Shown in pieces: positions 11,918-24,800 of a stretch of DNA of 64,000 nucleotides. The DNA lies in NCBI GenBank assembly GCA_033439295.1, contig JAVTLE010000011.1, forward strand, positions 434,082 through 498,081, in the 5' to 3' direction. The notes below the pieces were generated by a model. The model was not told where the DNA came from. It was given only the letters and a program-made list of their open reading frames with translations, and searched no databases. How positions within the stretch are numbered: the first letter of the stretch is position 1; every line of letters begins with the position of its first letter. Made by a program: the position numbers and the translations under genes. The stretch comes from Deuterostichococcus epilithicus. Taxonomy: Eukaryota > Chlorophyta > Trebouxiophyceae > Prasiolales > Stichococcaceae.

Positions 11918-12605
11918 GCTGGGCCACTGCTAGGTGCGCTGCAGTGGCCAGAAGGGTGGACCAGCAAACTGTGTCCGGCCGCTGTGGGGCTTCCGCTCAA
12001 CGGTCGAGATTCTTTCACATCCCAGAATGCTACGCAAACGCCCAAACAGCGCCTCAGACACCGACTGGAAAGCTGCACAGCCGGTCCGCCACCGCAATCC
12101 CTCAGCGACGCAGCGGCTTCGACGCGACTCAGGGTGCACCTCACGCGCTGACCCCCGGCGCAGCGCTGTGCACGCGTATGGTAGCAGTCAGATTGCCGGA
12201 CAGCCGAACGAGGCAAGACTGGATTTGCTGCACGGCGGGGCACACCTTCTTCGCAGGGGATCTGAAACCTGCTTCCTGATCCTGAGCGTCCCTTCCCCAT
12301 GGCGAACAATGCACATAACAAGCTCCCAGCCACAATCACGCTTTGCACCCATATAGGGATCCAGCAGGTACACGAGGCGATCGGCGCAGAGGTTGGAGTC
12401 TTGTGAGAAACTTGCTGAGGAGTTGCACTGCAGGCCTGACCAAGTCACTGCTGGCTTAGGAGGCACAACACACCATCATCATCGCTGCGGCAGAGCAGGC
12501 CCTGCACGGTGCTGGTGCGGATCGAGACGCTCGCTTCGTCGGACGAGATCTCTTGGCAGCGCCAGACAGAACCGCTCACCAGCGCGGCACCATCAGCGGC
12601 TCAAA
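11918..12605. promoter_or_regulatory. Shared 5' region of DFRP1 and the complex I-like gene
   Basis: 688 bp separates two divergent start codons, so it should contain both promoters and 5' UTRs. I could not identify a TATA box or a recognisable operator. Confidence 0.5.
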
Positions 12606-13055
12606 ATGTCCAGCCTCAACGCGCAGCTCAAAAATCTGTTCCACAGGGAACCAATCATCCTGTGGAGCTGTCTGATTGGCGCCACAGGTGAGGCGCTGGC
12701 GTTGTGTTGTGCTGCCCTCGCGATCTGCAGTGTTGCCGCCAAATGCGTGCTCCATGCCCGCAGCATGTAAGCTCTCGCGTGACGACTGAGTGCCTGCTGC
12801 CCCCTGGCACTGCTTAGGCCTGGCGCTGCCGATCGTGGTGCCACCCATCCGCGAGGCCCTGTACAAGCCTGAAACGAGGCACCCCCCGCGTGTGCAAGAG
12901 GTGTGCTCCGCACTGCACTCTTCCTGCTGCCGCCTGGCCCGTGTGACATGGCCAAGCATTCATGGCAGATGACTGCAAGCATTCACCCTCGTATGTTCAC
13001 ACACTGAGCGGCTGTTTTTCCGCATTTGCAGCTCATCAACAAGGGCAAGGCCTAA
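12606..13055 (+). CDS. Small single-helix protein, complex I NDUFA3/B9-like
   Basis: Three exons, 12606-12687, 12818-12900 and 13032-13055, join in phase to a 62-aa protein. The start is the only ATG giving this frame. The N-terminus has a basic amphipathic stretch followed by FHREPIILWS, then one transmembrane helix (about residues 16-37), then VPPIREALYKPETRHPP and a short basic tail. Length, the [K/R]EP motif before a single membrane helix and the PP-rich exposed segment resemble NDUFA3/B9-type accessory subunits of mitochondrial NADH:ubiquinone oxidoreductase. That would place it in the inner membrane arm of complex I. The protein is too short for certainty and another small membrane subunit is possible. 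Confidence 0.6.
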
Positions 13056-13848
13056 GCAGACGCGCAAGGCGAGGATCCCGCCTAACAGAGTATGCCTGGC
13101 GAGGCTGGCGGTTGCTGGATCCACCGCTCTGGAGCACCGCTACTGCCAAGCGACGAGGCAGCCGCTCACCATTCTGCTGAGGGCAGGATTGCATGCTGCT
13201 TAATCCGGGCATGTGAGACATTACTGACGTTGATTCTGCAAGTTCTGCCCAACAGAATGGTGCCCAGCAAGTTCTGGCGGTGATGCGCTGGGAGTCGCGA
13301 TGCCTTCCTGTCTCATTGTTCTTCTCAGCCACATCCCATTGCCTGACGCCAGATTTGAAACACCCAATAACGACGCATGTCGGCACCAGCAACACGATAT
13401 AGAACCTGTGTCAGCCTCAAAAGTCGCCTTCTATGGATACCTGTAATAATACACACCGTGGGTGCCCACCGTGAACCTGGTGCACTAGGTGCACTATAAG
13501 TAGTTTATTGGGTCGAGAGCAAATCGTAGAGCCTCTCGCACAGCACACGTGACTAGGCCCCTCTCGCCGCCTCGCGTCGCTCTCGCTTTACTCAAGCACA
13601 AAGAATGCTCAACGGACCGCTGCACAAGGCAATCAATTCACCCCCAACCGACCTGCAGGCCGACATTCTATTTGGGGGCTCTGCTGCCGAAGCTCTGAGG
13701 CAAGACGCGACAGCGGCTCTGTGTGCTGCCCCTCAACTCTGCAGCTCTGCTGCATTGCGCATTGGCGATCCATTCCCTGACATACCCCGAATTTGCAGGA
13801 CCCCTGGCGCCGCCCCAGTCCCGATGCCCAGAACGATGGCGGCACCCC
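13056..13848. other. Intergenic between two convergent genes
   Basis: About 790 bp holding the 3' regions of the complex I-like gene and of the plastid-protein gene. I see no coding potential or RNA gene. Confidence 0.5.
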
Positions 13849-15292
13849 TCAGGGGGAGGGCTCCTCTGCAGGGGCATCCGCGGCCGCGGGCTCCGCGGGC
13901 TCCGCAGCCATCATTTTTTCCAGACTGGAGGCCAGGGACTCGCGCAGCAGCGAGTTGTTCTCCTCGGCCACATCCTTGAGTTCCACGATGAACTCCTTGG
14001 CCATCTGGCGCCGGATCTGCAGGTTCACATGAACCTCTGGTGGGAATCAAATTGCCTCACCAGGCACCAGCACAGCCGACCAGGTCAGGGCCATGCCAGG
14101 CGCCGGCACACTAGTTGTCTCAAGCAAGCCGCAGCTGAACCCCGTCCTGGGCATGTGGCTGCTTGGGAAGGTACAGGCAGTGTCTGCAAGCAAGCAGTAT
14201 GACTCAGCCGTGTGGCTATCATGACGACAATGTTACCTCCATGACGCGTTGCGCAATGTTGCGAGGGTCAACGCCAATGCCAGTCACAGTGTCATACATT
14301 TGCTGCCGCCCCTGCAGATGCATACAGACTTCAACGACCCTATAAGACAAAGATCATCGACGCCCGCAAACTTGGTGTCGATCCGGATTTCGCAGTGCGT
14401 GCTGGCATCACGTACGAATTGCGCAAAGCACGCGTTGTACGCACCACGCTGTATTTGGCCTCCTGGATGGGCATTGTGAGCAGCCTCCGCAGGAAGGATT
14501 CCCCGCTGACGTCATCCCAGGCCCCGTCCTGTCGAGCACAGGAGACTCTGTTTTGGGCATTGACCGTCAGATCGTCCCGCAGTGCGGCATACTGCACACC
14601 ATTGCATATGCAATTCTGGCGTTTTAACTAAACATCTCCATCAGTGATTGCGCTGTTTCCGTCACGGCGGCGCATACCCGGGGAATGGGGTGCGCTTGCA
14701 TGAACGCCATCAGCCAGTGGTGCACATTCAAATTGGTCTCCTGCACACGCAGGATCGTTTGTTCAGAACCATGCTGTTCCGGATGTTTACAGGGTTTCAC
14801 CAAGCAACATGTGCTTCCTCCTCACCATGAGGTAGTAAACCAGCGTCTTTGCTGCCCTGCAGGAAGGCAAACACACCCTACTGCTGATCTGCATGTTGCA
14901 TGCTGTATGGGAAGCAACATGGTTGCAGACGGCATGCATGGAGGAGCTGGCCAGCGCAAATGCATCAAAAACCAGCAACTGAACAACTCTTGCCTTTCTG
15001 TAAGTAGACCCATCAGCCGGTCCCTGTTGCCGTCCCTGAGCGGCGTGTCGTCAGGGGAGCGCGTCCATGCCGGCCGGCCGCGCCGCCGGTTCTTGTTCGT
15101 GAATGACTTCCCTTTCCTGGAATTTGCTTTGTTAAACTGCCTGCGGGCTGGGTCTCCGTCTCTGCCGTCTGCCGTGACGACACATCCATGCTGGCTGCGG
15201 CGGGCTGCCGAATGGTGGCTGACTGCATGCCAGGAAGGCTGGAGGGATGGCGTCGAAAGCGGCAGGCGCTGCAGAGGGCCTGCCAGCATCAT
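13849..15292 (-). CDS. Conserved green-lineage plastid protein, unknown function
   Basis: Six exons join in phase to 239 aa: 15292-14994, 14856-14826, 14740-14678, 14528-14445, 14311-14237, 14016-13849. The first about 80 residues are Ser/Arg-rich without acidic residues, as in a chloroplast transit peptide. The core reads GLLTERAAKTLVYYLMETNL, WLMAFMQAHPIPRDGAWDDV, SGESFLRRLLTMPIQEAKY, GVDPRNIAQRVMEIRRQMAK and EFIVELKDVAEENNSLLRES, followed by an acidic tail. From memory this resembles an uncharacterised plastid family conserved in plants and algae, but I cannot name it. Intron 1 uses a GC donor (AAAG|GCAAGA), which is required for the in-frame TER|AAK junction. The start at 15292 preserves phase; an upstream ATG at 15425 in another frame also gives a transit-like peptide. 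Confidence 0.75.
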
Positions 15293-16033
15293 CAGGTTTG
15301 TGAGAGGCGACCGCTTCTAGGCTGCTTTGACGACGAAGATTGGCTCGCCTCAGTTGTTGCTGGACGGCCGAGTTGCGGTGCAGACCAAGAGGGTTTGCCA
15401 GATGCACAGAGGGTAGGTTCGCCACCCAGCACGCGATTCCGATGCTCAGCCTGCCAGCATAATCACCGATACGCTAAGTGGCTGGACGGCGGATGCAGCA
15501 CTCGTGCTGGTGTTGCGGGCATGAATCTGCAAGACAGGCTTGGGTAATGCATGGGTGGCCCAAGTTGAAGAATCATTCTCCGACACGTGCTGCTGAGCTG
15601 GTTCATCTCGGCCGGCAGTACGCATTCTTGCCCTGACAGAAGTAAGCTAAACTGGATCAGGCACGTTCGCAGCCGAGGTCGCACAAGGTGGCGCACTGCA
15701 GCGGTCTCTGAGCGGCTGATGAGCAGTCGCACCATTTCGGAAAGGCACATAGAGCACGGCGCTGCTCCGCAAACAATGGACTCAAGCAAGCCGCTCGAAC
15801 TACTCCAATACAGCAGCGGCGATGCGAAATCTGACTCATCGGCACAGCTTGAGCAAGCTTGTGCACCCTTTCCAGGTCTGCTGCAGGACTGACAGGCCGC
15901 CAACAGTACCAGTCGGCAGCACGCAAATCAACAGCTGGCTTGCTGCATACTAAGGCGGCCTGGGCGTCATCGCCGCTGGCTCGAGGGCCATTTGACGCTT
16001 CTGCCCTGCCGCAGCTGCCAGTGGGGCAGCGCC
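15293..16033. promoter_or_regulatory. Shared 5' region of plastid-protein gene and MED25
   Basis: 741 bp between divergent start codons. Both promoters should lie here. I found no recognisable motif. Confidence 0.45.
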
Positions 16034-18798
16034 ATGGCTGCGGCGGCGGCGGCCCAGGCGCCGCAGCCGGCGCCACCGCCGCCGGCGCTGACGCGGATCG
16101 TCTTCTGCATCGAGGCGACGGCCGCCATGGCGGCGGGCTGGGCGTTTGACCGCGCGACCTACATCGAGCCGCTGCTGCGGGCGTTGGATGCCGGGCGTCT
16201 GGGACCCTGCCAGCTGGCCTGTGTCTTCTACGCCACCTGCTCGCCAGCCAGGTGAGCGCGGCGGCCAGGCCTGAGTGTTGACAGAGCTGCTGCTCGCCCA
16301 AGGGCCACTGCATCCACCTAGTCGACGAGGGTCAGCCGGTTGAGTTTGCCCGCAGCAGGGCGGGCTGCCGGTGCTTTGCCGCCACGAGCGCAGCCCCACA
16401 GCACAATAGAACCCGAAGTGGTCAGGTACGTTGCCGGCTCTGCTGTGTGCAACGACCCCCTACTGCGAGCATCCTCCAAGCACACATGTCAACCTGAATG
16501 TTCAGACCCAGACGTGTCGCTGACCGCCGCCGCAGCCCGGCGATGGTGGAGCGCTCGCACTGGTCAGACAGCACCGCCGAAGCGCGCGCGTGGCTCGACG
16601 TGCTGCCGCTGGCTGGCGGCGGCGCCGACAGCGCCGCGCTCGCCGAGGGGCTCGCAGACGCGCTGTTCCTGCTGCACCAGGCCGCGGCCGCGCAGCCGCA
16701 GCCCCCCGGGGCGGGCGGCGCCGCAGCCGGCGGCGCGGGCGGCAGCGGCGGCGGGGGCGTGGGCACGGCCCTTGCGAGCGGCGTCAGCCAGCAGGTCGTG
16801 CTGCTGGCGCGCACGGACCCCCACCGGCTGGCCGTGCCGTGGCCCTTTGCCGAGGACGTCAGCCCGCAGGTGGGCGTCGCATCTCATGTACTAATTTAAG
16901 CATTTCACTGTGTGAAACACGTTGTGAATGTTGTTCACAACAGAAATGTTCGGCCTGAACCGCATCCTACTCTGCCTGAAGGCCTGCTGCCTTCATGGCC
17001 GTCGATGTGGTGCCGCGCGGTCGTTTTCGGGGAGACGGCTGCGCCGCTGCCGCAGTGGCAGCAGCGCCGCCGCTGCACTGAGGCCAGCGCTCAGCCGCGG
17101 CTGGCAGAGGCACTGCTGCAGGCTGCGGCTGCGGAGGCGCCTGGCGGTGCGGGCCGGGAAGTTCTTTCCCTGTGAAACGCTAGCCGCCCGGCAGGGTGCA
17201 AGCAAGCGACGCTCAGGGACTGCATCCTGCTTCCCCGCAGGCGCCACGCCAGGGCGCGGCGACATACACGGACCTGTTCATGGCGCTGCGGCGCCGCGAC
17301 ATCGGCCTGACCGTGGTCACGGGCCGCGTCCAGAACCACCTCTGGCTGACCAAGGCCGCCCTGGCGGCTGCGCAGGTACTTGTCGTCCCCACCGACCTGT
17401 GTAGTGACGCGTCATTAGAACAGCATGTTCCAGCAGCGCGCTCGCTTCCTGCTGCGAAGGGAAGGCAGCGGCGGGCGCCGGAAATGTGCGCTGACGTTGG
17501 GTGTCTGCCTGCGGCTCAAGAGTGTGCAGCCTGAAGGTTGCAGCTGGGGCGCTGCCTGCCGCAGAGTGAGGGGAAGAAAGCTGGACCACGGTGACCGTCA
17601 TTTTCTCCGCTTTTTTCCCGATAAACTTGCCGGAGCAGCCGATACATTGGAGCCAGACCTCTTCCATATCAGTGCTCTGCCCTTTGCAGAAGAAGGGGGA
17701 GCAGCCGACGCCGGAGCCGGAGCTGTTCCGCGCGATGGCGGTCAGCGCGGTCTCCGACAGCACCGCGCTCGCGTCGCAGCGCTGGCCGGCGGCGCTGCAG
17801 CTGCTGCAGGCACGTCTCAGGCCCTGACATCCAAAGACACGGACGCTCAAAACCCTGACACCGGCCTGGACGTTGGTGGTGCCTGTGCAGCACGGCTTTC
17901 AAGTGCGCCAGAGCTTCGCAGAGCAGAAGGGTGACCAGAGCCGTCAGTGACGGGCGTGGCGCCGAGTTGGTCAAGTGCGACTCCGGTTCTGGCTGCTGTC
18001 ATTCCTGGCGTCCCGGCCATCTAAACCTCAGGGTTTTGCTGGGCAGCCGCCACCGCGCCGGGAACTGTGGCGCTGTGGGGCAGCCCGCTGCCTTGTGCTG
18101 CGTCGTGCTTGCGATTGCAGCCGCGGCGTCGAACCCAGCTGGGCCGCGGCGCCTGTGGTTCGCAGCTCATCCTGCGGTGGTGTGCCTCTGCAGGAGCAGA
18201 AAGCCGCAGCCAAGGCGGCGGCCGCGGCAGCCATGTCGACTGGCATCGGCGGCGGCGGCGGCGCCGCCGCAATCGCCGGCCCCCCGGCGCCAGCGGGCTG
18301 CTGCAGGCCAGCCCGGCGACCGCCAGTGGCGCCGGCACGGAGCTGCCGCCGCTTGCGGTCAGTGCGCTGCAGGCGGCAGGTTCGGCGCCACCCGTGCAGT
18401 CAGGTGAGTCTCTCACACCGCGCCGGCGGCAAAGCCTGTGCCGCATTGGCCGCACGCAGCAGCCGGCAGCGCCCGTCGTTTCGTAGCTGTGCAAACTGGT
18501 TGTTTCCACTTCAGATGGCAAGATCAAATTCGAATTCAGATTCGAGTTCAGCGCAGCCTTCCTCCGCCATCGTATACTGCCCTCACAACAAGTCTGCGTA
18601 ACTGAGCAGCGGTCTGTCTGCCGCAGCACCTGCGCCAGGCATGGGCAGCGGCTTCATGCAGGCCATGGGGTCGCCAGCAGGCGTGGCGGGCGCCAGGTCG
18701 CCGGCTGGCATCGGAAATGGCGCCGCCACCTCGCCTGCGTTCTGGACGCCATCGCCGGGGCACAGCGCGGGGGCGGCGCCGGCGGTGGCGCAGCCTCT

Positions 18799-18834
<36 letters not shown>

Positions 18835-21153
18835 ATCGACGGCGTCGCAGCTGCCGCAGGCGCAGCAGTATGCGGCGGCGCCAGCCGGCCCTGCCTACCC
18901 GCAGCAGCAGATGCATGCCCAGCACAGCGGCGCGCTCGCAAACCCGCAGCAGCCGCGCCCGCAGCAGTATGTGCAGGCCAAATCGGCGGCCGGCCCGAGC
19001 AGCAGCGTCGCGACGAGCGTAGGCAGCGCCGCCGGCGATGGCCCGCAGCAGCAGCAGCAGCAACAGCAGTGGGTGCAGGCGCAGGGCTCGCCGCGGCAGG
19101 CGCCGTCGCCAGCACTGGGGCAACCGGCCGGGGCGCCGGCGCTGTCACGGGCTGCGCTGGACTTCAATGCCCGCCTGCGCGCTCTGCCGCCGGAGCAGCG
19201 GCAGCAGGTGTGTGCCACATGCAGGCTCGAGGCGCCGACGTCCACGCACCTGCCTTGAGCCACTCCGGCATGGACACCCTCTGCGCGTCCCAGACGTCAA
19301 CGCCTCGCACGTGGCTCCTGCGCCGCTGCCGCTCGGCATGCCCGCCGGCGGCACCGGCCCCCTGGCGACCCTGCTTCCACGAGGGGGGTTGGCATGCTAA
19401 CTTTGGACCGCCGCGCGCAGGAGGTGCTGAGGGTCAAGCGGGCCATGGAGCTCAAGCGGCAGCAGCAGGCGGAGCACCAGCGCGCCACGGCTGCGCAACG
19501 CGGATCACCGGCGCCCGCCACCGGTGCGACGCCACACCAGCGCGTGGGAACAATGCATCTGCTTGCCCATTTGTCAGGGCACACAGACTCGTCTGGCCTT
19601 TGGCCCCTGGCGTCAGTGAGCTTGGTGTGCCTTGAGGGCATGCGCCATGCTGCCGGCCCTGAGGTGCAAGTCCTTCCTGGTCGCTTGCGGCCGCTGCTGC
19701 AGCCAGGTACCTGATCCGTTCAAACACAAAAGGGCGTTTGCTCGCCCACGGCAGCTGCCGGCGTCTGCGGGCTGGTTGACAGAGAGCGAGGCAGCTCGGG
19801 TCCGAGCAGCGGCGCTCCTGCAGGCAGCGCGGCCACATGCTTTGTGTGATCCGCAGGGGCGCAGGCCGGCGGAGGGTCGCTGATGCCGCCCATTCCATCG
19901 CAGACGCCACCGCCGCAGCAGCAGCGGCAGCAGCCGCAGCAGTATGCGCCGCAGCCGCAGACCCAACAATATGCACCGCAGCAGCAGTATGCGCCGCTGC
20001 CGCCGCAGCAGCAGCAGCAGCAGCACGCTCCGCGGCAGCAGTATGCCCAGCATCCGCAGCACCCACAGCCGCTGTACCAGCAACAGCAGCAGCCGCAGCA
20101 GCCGCAGCTGTCCTCGCCCGGCGGTCCGGCGGCGCGGCCACCGCAGCAGGCGGTGGTTGTGTGGGAGGGCCAGCTACTGCTGCTGGGCCGCGCCTCCAAG
20201 AAGGCTGCAGACCAGGCGCTCGCCCGCGTGCGCGCTGTCGCCCTGCCGGGCGCTTGGCCGCCAGGTCCGCTGTCGCGGCGCGACGGACTGAAGCGCCTCG
20301 CGGTGCTGCCTGGTAGACACGCCTTGACTGCGCGTCCCTACCTGACGCCAACGCCCCAGTACGCAGTCAGGGTGCCTGCAACTGCATCCTGACGTTTCAG
20401 AGCCGTCCCCACCGCCCAGCTGCGTGGCCCGCAGGCGAGACCAACGACTGGCCGGCCAGCCTGGCCATCCACAAGATCGTGTCCCGCACCGCGCTGCTGG
20501 AGCGGCTGCAGCCGCTGCTGCGGGCTTCGCCCTGCTGCACCCTGCAGCTGGCGCAGCCGCTCAACCCGCAGCAGCCCGGCCACTCGGTGAGGCTGCAGTG
20601 GTTGTGGGCGAGTCGGGCCGGCCCCGCAGCCACTCTGTGTTGCCAGATGCGCGCTGCCGTTGCGCTCCCCCTTTCGTCTTGCGCGTCCCCATACTGCTGC
20701 GCTGGCCCGCTGCCTGCACATCCTCTGCAGGTCGGGCTGGCGGCAGCATTCAGTCACAGCAGCCTGTGCGGGGTGACACAGGGTGGCACATCTGCAGCGC
20801 CACCCCGCGTTTGGGGACGCGGCAGAGTGCCCCCCCTGCGCCGCCGCCATGGCCCGCAGGTGCCGCCGCGTAGACCGCTGCCCGGGTGCAGAAACCACTC
20901 CGTGATGCTCAACGAAAGTTCCAGCGCCAGTACGAGCTCAACGTCTGCGCCTGTCGTGACTCTTGCAGACGCTGCTGGAGCTGGCGACCAAGGATATCGG
21001 CGGCATCGTCGCGCTCAAAGGCCGCATGATGGTGGTGCTGGTCACGCTGCGGCCCGGCGGCGGCGCCGGCGGCGGCGCACTGGCGCAGCTGCTCAGCCGC
21101 AGCAGCTGGCCGCGCAGGCATACGTGGTGCCCGCAGAGAAGATGCCGGGCTGA
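16034..21153 (+). CDS. MED25: Mediator subunit 25-like (vWA domain, Gln-rich)
   Basis: Likely MED25 (PFT1 in plants), a Mediator subunit that bridges transcription factors and RNA polymerase II. Exon 1 (16034-16251) gives IVFCIEATAAM, matching the start of the MED25 vWA domain (VVVEGTAAL type). Exon 2 (about 16536-16869) has WLDVLPLAGGGADSAALAEG, like the conserved AGGGFNDAAIAEGL segment, and VVLLARTDPHRL. Further exons: about 17242-17375 (TYTDLFMALRRRDIGLTVVT), about 17692-17815, about 18196-18403, 18628-19207 (polyGln), about 19422-19500, about 19857-20263 (polyGln then VVVWEGQLLLLG), about 20436-20587 and about 20972-21153. The WEG segment fits the start of the activator-interacting domain. 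Exon 4 probably ends at a GC donor (CAG|GCACGT). In the last exon the frame must shift near 21090 to reach the tail AAQAYVVPAEKMPG, so a sequence error or small unseen intron is likely. The vWA core is partly diverged. Confidence 0.7.
18800..18832 (+). repeat. (CAG)11 trinucleotide tract in MED25
   Basis: Eleven perfect CAG units coding polyglutamine. Shorter CAG/CAA runs follow at about 19045-19070 and 19915-20100. Such pure tracts are usually length-variable between strains. Confidence 0.95.
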
Positions 21154-21802
21154 CGCGGCTGCCTGCGGCCGGCGGCGCCCGGCTGCGTTGCGGGGGACGG
21201 CAGCGGGGGCTGCGGCGGTGTTTTGTGCAGCGCAGGCCTAGCAGAGCAGCAGAGGAACGGGAAGAGGTAGAGGTAGAGCGTGAGGTCGCCTTTGCAACTG
21301 GACCAGATCTCGCAGACGAACTTGGCGATCGCGGTCTCACTGGATTCCAGCTGAGGGTGAGCAAGCAGGTGCAAAGGCAGCCGACAGTTTGTAAAAGCCA
21401 CCACAGCTCGAGCGTGACTGGCGCTTGAAACTTCGGCAGAGCCCCACCCAGTGATGATCTTTGCCTCCTGTCAACACGAGCATCAGGAGCAGGTGCCCAG
21501 CCAGGTGCGCCGTCAGGACTTAGCTTGAGAGCGGATGCTGCAGCTACGCAGCATCGACAAAACGACAGCACGCACCCTTACAGGGTGCTCGCCGATTCCA
21601 CCGCCATCAGTGTTTAAGCATGATTGCGTCAAACCAGGTCCAACAATCGCTTCTCGACCTACATCTCAGGGTATCAAAAGCCGCGCGGCCCTGCTCGCGA
21701 GACCCGGCTGCCTTCTATCGGTGGAAGGCTCCTCGCCAGTGCGCTCGGCAGACTTGATGACTGTCGGCATCGTGCCGTGCTGTGCTGGCAGGCTGAAGCA
21801 CG
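21154..21802. other. Intergenic, 3' ends of MED25 and PUS7
   Basis: About 650 bp between two convergent stop codons. I see no gene. An open stretch on the minus strand (21250-21350) lacks exon-like borders. Confidence 0.5.
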
Positions 21803-24800
21803 TCAGGGCGCCACTGCGGCGGCAGCTGCGCCGCTGTCACCGCCGCCACTGGCGGCAGCTGCGCCGCCGTTCTCTGCAGCCGGCTGCCCCGACGCCTCCG
21901 CAATGGCTGCCAGCGTGGCGGAGCGGTGCTCCGAGGTGGCGGTGCTGCCCTTTGTCGCCTGCCGCACCTGTGCGGTGTTTGGCATTTTCGATCGAGAACA
22001 ATGGGCATTATCGTGGGCAACATCGCGATGCTGTGCCAGCCTGACAGGCGTTGCGTGGCACATGACGTCATGTAGTGGCGGGGATGCAGTGGCCTTGCCT
22101 GGGGGCACAGCAGTAATCTGGCAGGCGGGTAAGGCAGAGCAGCAGTAATCTGGCAGGCGGGTTAGGCAGAGCAGAGCCGACGACAGCAGTGCGCCGCGCA
22201 GACACCAGGGCGCGTTCTCGGGGACGGTCTCACCGCCATGGTCGCATATGCAGACGGCGGCAGCTGGAAGCGCAGCTGCAGCGCCAGCGACTGGCCGGCC
22301 TCCACAGGTGCCGCAGCCGATGCGGCGGCGGCGGCGGCGGCGGCGGCAGCCGCCTCCGGGGCTTTGTTGGAAGGCGCACCGTCCCCATCGTAGAACTTTT
22401 CGGACGCCGCGACGACGCTGACGCCTGGCGCCCCTGTGCAATTGCAGCTAGGACATGAATCTTGCCTCGAAGCAGCTTGTCCGATTGCTTGTGCGCATGC
22501 GGCAAGCAAGCGGGTAGCACATCCAGTCCCTAGCACATTCAGTTTCTCGACAAAAAAACTGCGCAGCTGCAGCAAGCGCCCCGCCCAGACCCTCAGCAGC
22601 TGCCGCGCCCGCCGCACCGAGCCTCTACAACATTTCCGCCATCAGCCCCCCGCTCCGCCAACATCCCCAAGCTGCCGGGCTGGACATCCTGGCGCAGAAG
22701 CGAGTGGCGCGCACTCCTTACCCCAAGGGGTATGTGTTACATTCCATGCCTTACCCGATGCGCCGACACCGGACAGCTCCGCGTCGGGCGCCGTGTAGCG
22801 CAGCAGCCGCCACGCCAGCTGCCGCGGCCGCTGCACCAGGCGCCGGTAGTCGCCGGCCAGGCCCGTCACCGAGAAGCCGCGGGTGCCGTGCGGCGAGGCT
22901 TCCAGCGACACGCCGTCGAGCGCCGCCAGCTCGGAGTACACCTGCGGGCTTCGAACTCCGAGGTTCATGGCCAGAAGCGCCGCAATCAACGTGTTGCAGG
23001 GGGGCGTGAAGTCCACCTGCGGGGGTCGCACCCCGAGGACTCATGATGGTCAGAAGTGTTGCGATGAAAGCCTTTGCAGAGGGGTCGCTGTGCTCCAATC
23101 CTTCTGTACAGAGATCCGAGGGACCCCCCGGGATGCCACGGAGAGATGTGGCGAAACACGGGCAGTGCGGTGCACAGCTCAATTGCCGGCCGCGGGCGCG
23201 ATCCCGGGGCGGCAGCGCTGCCGAAGCCACGCCGCGACGCATCCTCCAGACGCCAAACCGTTCTTGGCGCCTTCACACGTGCGCCGCCGCCACACGTGCG
23301 CCGCTGTCCACTTTGTTTTCTTGCCTTGTTATCATTATTATTATTGTTATCATTAATATTATTGTCATGCACCTGCGCGGTGTCGTGCTCGGGGTAGCGC
23401 ACGCGCGCGCCCGGCAGCGGCAGCACCACGTCCTCGATGTCGAAGACGCCCGTCGCCGCCTCCTCTGCCGTGACGGTGTGCACAGCCGCCAGCCGCCCTG
23501 CGGCGCGCATGCCGCCCGCTTCCGGCCCCTCGGCATCGAGAGGCGCACCCGCCTCGCCGCCGGCGCCTGTGGTCAGGGATCGCGAGATGACACCGGTGTG
23601 AAACGTTTCGTGCTTTATCTGTTTCTGTACCTCAGCCTCATCGGCGTCCCCGTCGCCGCCGCTGGCGTCTGCGGCGGCAGGGTTCACAGAATATCAGGTT
23701 GTCAATCAGTGTCGTATGTCTCGGGGCCTCCGGCAACCGGCACCCCTTCCTCCGGTGTTGCTGCCACCGCCGGCGTCTGCGGCAGGACTGTCGGAACGTC
23801 ACTCCACAACACACGTCACTGTTGTCCTTGCATGATGCACCTCTCCGCCGCGGCACGCATGCGGCTGGCTGCGAGCCCTCGGCGAGCGGTATGACCTCAT
23901 TCGCGAGTTTTTGTTTGAGCATGCGTCTGAAATGGGCGACGACATGGTGCAAGTGTGCCAGATATGAGGCGGCGCACCCGTTGCGCCGGCGGCGGCAGCA
24001 GGAAGCACCAGGTCGCCTGCAATGACCGTCGCCGCGCCATGGTGCTCTATGCGGTGGCTGGCCGCGGCGTTCCACAGGTAGCTCTGTGAGATGCAACGTC
24101 AAACATCAGCTAATGACGCGAATTGCTCGTACAGACTGCACGTCCACAATGCCGACTCCCCTATGCGACCCTCCCCGGCAAGCACGTTTGAGCCAAGCAG
24201 CAAGCAGAGCGAAACAACAACCCGACAATTATCAGGTGGCCTGCAAAGCAGCCGCATAGGGTGCTGCTGTTAGTCAATGCTGTCAGTCAAAGAGTCGGGA
24301 ACCATCGAGCTGGTATACATCTACTCCGGGGCACACATCTGCTCCAGGGCACATGCAACCTTGGGCCACACACCCACCTGGTAGGCGTGCACGTACATCA
24401 TGCGCAGGGAGCGCGGGATGCACTCCAGGGCCGTCAGCCAGCAGTTTGGCCCGTGCTGCTGCAGGCCGTTCAGTATGGCCCGCTCCGCCGTCAGGAAGCG
24501 TGGCAGCCCCTCCAGCGCGGCACCTATGTTGCCTGCAGAGCAAGGAACGCGGGTCCGAATTCATGGCTGTCGAACAAGTTCCGAGGCGCCGATCGAAGGA
24601 GGGATAGACACCAATGTAGCGCATGTGGCGCAAAAATGGCACGGAAGCATCCCCGACCATGGCGTGCTAATCTGGCAGGCGTGCAGCTGCCAGTGCAGTG
24701 CTCCGCCGCTGTTGCAGTTGCGTGCACCCCCGTCACGACGTTCAAACCACCTCACACGCTGCCAGCGAGCAGCTGTGGCAGTGTGGGGAGGAGAACAGCG

